From: Prosthecobacter sp.
Lineage (GTDB): Bacteria; Verrucomicrobiota; Verrucomicrobiia; Verrucomicrobiales; Verrucomicrobiaceae
Reading direction: 5' to 3'
Assembly: GCA_021733925.1 (NCBI GenBank)
Contig: JAIPJY010000003.1
Location: 124,001-188,000, forward strand
Length of the DNA stretch: 64,000 nucleotides
The translations under genes and the position numbers were made by a program. This document shows, in pieces, positions 62,304 through 64,000 of this stretch. Position 1 is the first letter of the stretch. The number at the start of each line of letters is the position of its first letter. The notes under the pieces are model-generated. The model made no database searches. It was not told the origin of the DNA and was given only the letters and a program-made list of their open reading frames with translations.

Positions 62304-62816
62304 TCAGGCGGCGGAGGCGGTGGCTTCGCCGTTTTTTGCGGCAGAAGCGGCGGATTCAGGCAGGGCGACGTTGGTTTGCGCCGAACCGGAACCGATGAGT
62401 TTGCGGAAGATCTTCTGGGGGAAGGACTGGCCCTTTTCCTCGTTTTCAAGCTGGCCAAGTGCCGCCGATTTGGCCATCTCCCACGCCGGGGCGAATCCAG
62501 GGGCGCTGATGACCATCTGCTTTTCGGCACGGGCCAGGATTTCGAGCTCGCGCTGCATCTTGTTGTCGGAGCGCTCGTTGAGGCGGGCGACCTGCATGCG
62601 CAGGTTTTCGTTTTCCTGCTTCAGCGCGTTGCGCTCTTTGTTGATGTCCTGGCTTTGCTTGGAGTCGAGGTCCAGCTTGTCGCTGAGCATGCCTTTGTAG
62701 CGTTTGAGTTCACGCTTGGTCTTCCAGTGGCCCCAGAGGGACTGCACCAGGAAAATGCCGCAGAGCACGACGCCGTAAATGAAAGTGTTCTGGGGGGAGA
62801 GGAGGTCTTTAAACAT
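62304..62816 (-). CDS. Membrane-anchored coiled-coil protein
   Basis: A 170-residue protein with one N-terminal membrane segment (TFIYGVVLCGIFLVQSLWGH). A long coiled coil follows (LDSKQSQDINKERNALKQEN, LRMQVARLNERSDNKMQREL). After this comes a region with APGFAPAWEMAKSAALGQLE, and the C-terminus is Ala/Ser-rich (LPESAASAAKNGEATASAA). Its general layout resembles DivIC- or YhcB-type small membrane proteins, but no specific family is recognised. It sits directly upstream of dprA in the same direction, so co-expression is likely. The start is preceded by GTTTTCTCCAGCC, without a Shine-Dalgarno. Confidence 0.72.
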   Translation of the reverse strand: MFKDLLSPQNTFIYGVVLCGIFLVQSLWGHWKTKRELKRYKGMLSDKLDLDSKQSQDINKERNALKQENENLRMQVARLNERSDNKMQRELEILARAEKQMVISAPGFAPAWEMAKSAALGQLENEEKGQSFPQKIFRKLIGSGSAQTNVALPESAASAAKNGEATASAA

Positions 62817-62949
62817 GGCTGGAGAAAACTAATGCAAGCTCCGGCGTGTGCAACCGGGCAAAGCGCGGCGGGATGTGCATTCCGCCACGACTTTGCCTCT
62901 TCATACGAGTCTCCGGCAAAAAAGGACGACAGGTAGAGTTGGGATGGTT

Positions 62950-63000
62950 TTATTATTACCCGGATAATATTCCTGTTGAATTTTATCCGGGTAATAATAA
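62950..63000. promoter_or_regulatory. Perfect 18-bp inverted repeat, operator-like, before the DUF2239 gene
   Basis: TTATTATTACCCGGATAA at 62950-62967 is the exact reverse complement of TTATCCGGGTAATAATAA at 62983-63000, with a 15-base spacer. It ends 12 bases before the DUF2239 ATG, in an A+T-rich patch between GC-rich genes. The half-site TTACCCGGATAA is itself nearly palindromic, so two repressor dimers might bind. Its place right before the start codon suggests control of that gene, or a stem in its leader RNA. Confidence 0.7.
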
Positions 63001-63012
63001 ATAGGGTGCCAC

Positions 63013-63669
63013 ATGATTGAACAAAGCCCGAACTCCACCTTCACTACCTTTGATGGCCACCGACTGATCGCTACGGGGGCTTTGCGTGAGAACGCTCTGG
63101 CACTCAAGAGAGCGCTCGAAAGCGGCTCCCTCAGGCCAATCTTGATTTTTGACGATGCCACGGGACGCACCGTCGAGGTGGATACCCGGGGAACGGACGA
63201 GGAGTGTTGCGGCCGACTGGCTGCGCTGTGGCCACCTCATGCGCCTGCGCTGGCAGGTGAGGCGGCGGAAGAGACTGCCCAGCCTCGGGGGCGTGGGCGG
63301 CCCAAGCTGGGGGTGGTGCCGCGTGAGGTGACGCTGCTGCCTCGGCATTGGGCGTGGCTGGATACTCAGCCGGGGGGCTCATCCGTGGCTCTGCGGAAAC
63401 TGGTCGAAGAAGCCCGACGCCAGAGCAGCGAGAAGGACCAGGTGCGAAGAGCCTTGGACCGGGCGTACCAGTTCATGGTCACCCTGGCTGGCGACCTTCC
63501 GGGCTTTGAGGAGGCTTCCCGCGCGCTGTTTGCCAATGATGCGGTGAGGATGCGCGGCCTGCTCTCCGCCTGGCCGCGTGATGTCTGTGCCCATGTGATG
63601 CGTCTTGCCTGGGGAGATGAAGGGGCGGCTGCCACTGTGGCTTCCGCTGAGCCGGAGAGGCAGCCTTGA
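63013..63669 (+). CDS. DUF2239 family protein
   Basis: A 218-residue protein with the DUF2239 pattern: TFDGHRLIATGALRENALAL, LRPILIFDDATGRTVEVDTR, RGRGRPKLGVVPREVTLLPR and HWAWLDTQPGGSSVALRKLV. A C-terminal helical region carries EASRALFANDAVRMRGLLSA and WPRDVCAHVMRLAWGDE. The family has no proven function. It is a soluble protein and stands alone, but its start codon is only 12 bases from a perfect inverted repeat, so the gene is likely under its own repressor. ATG preceded by GGTGCCAC, without Shine-Dalgarno. Confidence 0.88.
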   Translation: MIEQSPNSTFTTFDGHRLIATGALRENALALKRALESGSLRPILIFDDATGRTVEVDTRGTDEECCGRLAALWPPHAPALAGEAAEETAQPRGRGRPKLGVVPREVTLLPRHWAWLDTQPGGSSVALRKLVEEARRQSSEKDQVRRALDRAYQFMVTLAGDLPGFEEASRALFANDAVRMRGLLSAWPRDVCAHVMRLAWGDEGAAATVASAEPERQP

Positions 63670-63801
63670 GTGCAGCAGGGGTGCATGAAACTGCAACTGC
63701 TACGGCGATATGCGCGGAGGGCAGGGGGATGGAACTGCTGACTGTGCGCATGTGTGGTTGCAACACGAGGCGGCTTCGCCTAGATGCGGGTTCGATTCAC
63801 C

Positions 63802-64000
63802 ATGCCCCACGCTCTACTTCTCAAATTTCCCGGAACCAATTGCGATGCCGAAACCGCTCGTGCGCTGGAGGCGGCGGGCTTCACTGCGGAGGTGCTGCCT
63901 GTGGCCCTGCTGGAAGCCAGCTCACTCGACAAGGCACAGATGATCGTATTCTCCGGTGGCTTCAGCTACGGCGACTACGTGATGTCGGGCCGCATCGCGC
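63802..64000 (+). CDS. purQ: Phosphoribosylformylglycinamidine synthase, glutaminase subunit (start only)
   Basis: The first 66 codons are present. They read MPHALLLKFPGTNCDAETAR, then VLPVALLEASSLDKAQMIVF and SGGFSYGDYVMSGRIA, which is the PurQ glutamine-amidotransferase N-terminus (family signature GTNCD and GGFSYGDY). The catalytic Cys lies beyond the window edge. PurQ supplies ammonia from glutamine to PurL in the fourth step of purine synthesis. The gene continues past 64000. Its upstream DNA (63719-63809) resembles part of a tRNA, discussed in the findings. Confidence 0.93.
   Translation, partial: MPHALLLKFPGTNCDAETARALEAAGFTAEVLPVALLEASSLDKAQMIVFSGGFSYGDYVMSGRIA

Noticed and set aside
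62291-62530. N-terminal extension of dprA by 80 codons
   Set aside because: It overlaps the upstream coiled-coil gene in another frame and is Pro/Arg/Ser-rich without DprA similarity; the start at 62290 fits the family.
1-64000. CRISPR arrays, prophage, transposase or integrase genes
   Set aside because: No regularly spaced repeats with unique spacers and no protein with such domains was found on either strand.

Overview
The window looks like a chromosome segment of a high-GC bacterium of the phylum Verrucomicrobiota, most likely a Prosthecobacter/Verrucomicrobium relative. The pointers are a neighbouring DUF1549/DUF1553 and DUF1501 pair, a sulfatase, a MoxR/VWA/DUF4159 operon of the kind common in the PVC group, and a giant surface protein ending in a domain that resembles the Verrucomicrobium spinosum paralogous family (TIGR02597). 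This is an assignment from gene content, not from a database search. 

Layout. 1-14 kb holds mostly housekeeping or single genes: the start of a sulfatase, a secreted protein, helicase HrpB, a medium-chain dehydrogenase, a LOG phosphoribohydrolase, an amidohydrolase, an HTH-receiver regulator, adenylosuccinate lyase PurB, a VOC protein, two small unknowns and a topoisomerase IV/gyrase A subunit. 14.2-23.4 kb is one gene for a 3080-residue exported protein. It combines a copper-radical (galactose/glyoxal oxidase type) domain, a di-heme cytochrome c domain and many carbohydrate-binding, PA14 and Ig-like modules. 23.5-32.5 kb has a TPR protein with a possible frameshift, an exported nitrilase-family amidase, a large metzincin-like protease and, divergent from it, the DUF1549/DUF1553-DUF1501 pair. 

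32.5-52.6 kb is a long plus-strand run: a large secreted unknown, MoxR ATPase, DUF58, two membrane VWA proteins, a coiled-coil membrane protein, DUF4159, a HEAT-thioredoxin-DsbD fusion and a TPR metalloprotease. The tight spacing suggests co-transcription and a shared envelope complex. The run is interrupted at 49.2-49.9 kb by a VapBC-like toxin-antitoxin pair flanked by a perfect 68-bp direct repeat. 53-59.6 kb encodes ApbE, a GT39-like membrane protein, an unknown, a fused membrane/spermidine-synthase-like protein and a methyltransferase. 60-64 kb has a TolB-like propeller protein, DprA with a small coiled-coil partner, a DUF2239 gene behind a perfect operator-like palindrome and the start of PurQ. 

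Repeats are a second theme. The region has a 48-bp palindrome embedded in TGAACCC-rich DNA present twice in opposite orientation, two copies of an element with GAGTGCGG-type inverted ends, and short GAATGACGAATG-type repeats. Starts are mostly ATG, and they are often preceded by pyrimidine-rich DNA instead of a purine-rich Shine-Dalgarno sequence. No rRNA, convincing tRNA, CRISPR array, transposase or integrase was seen.
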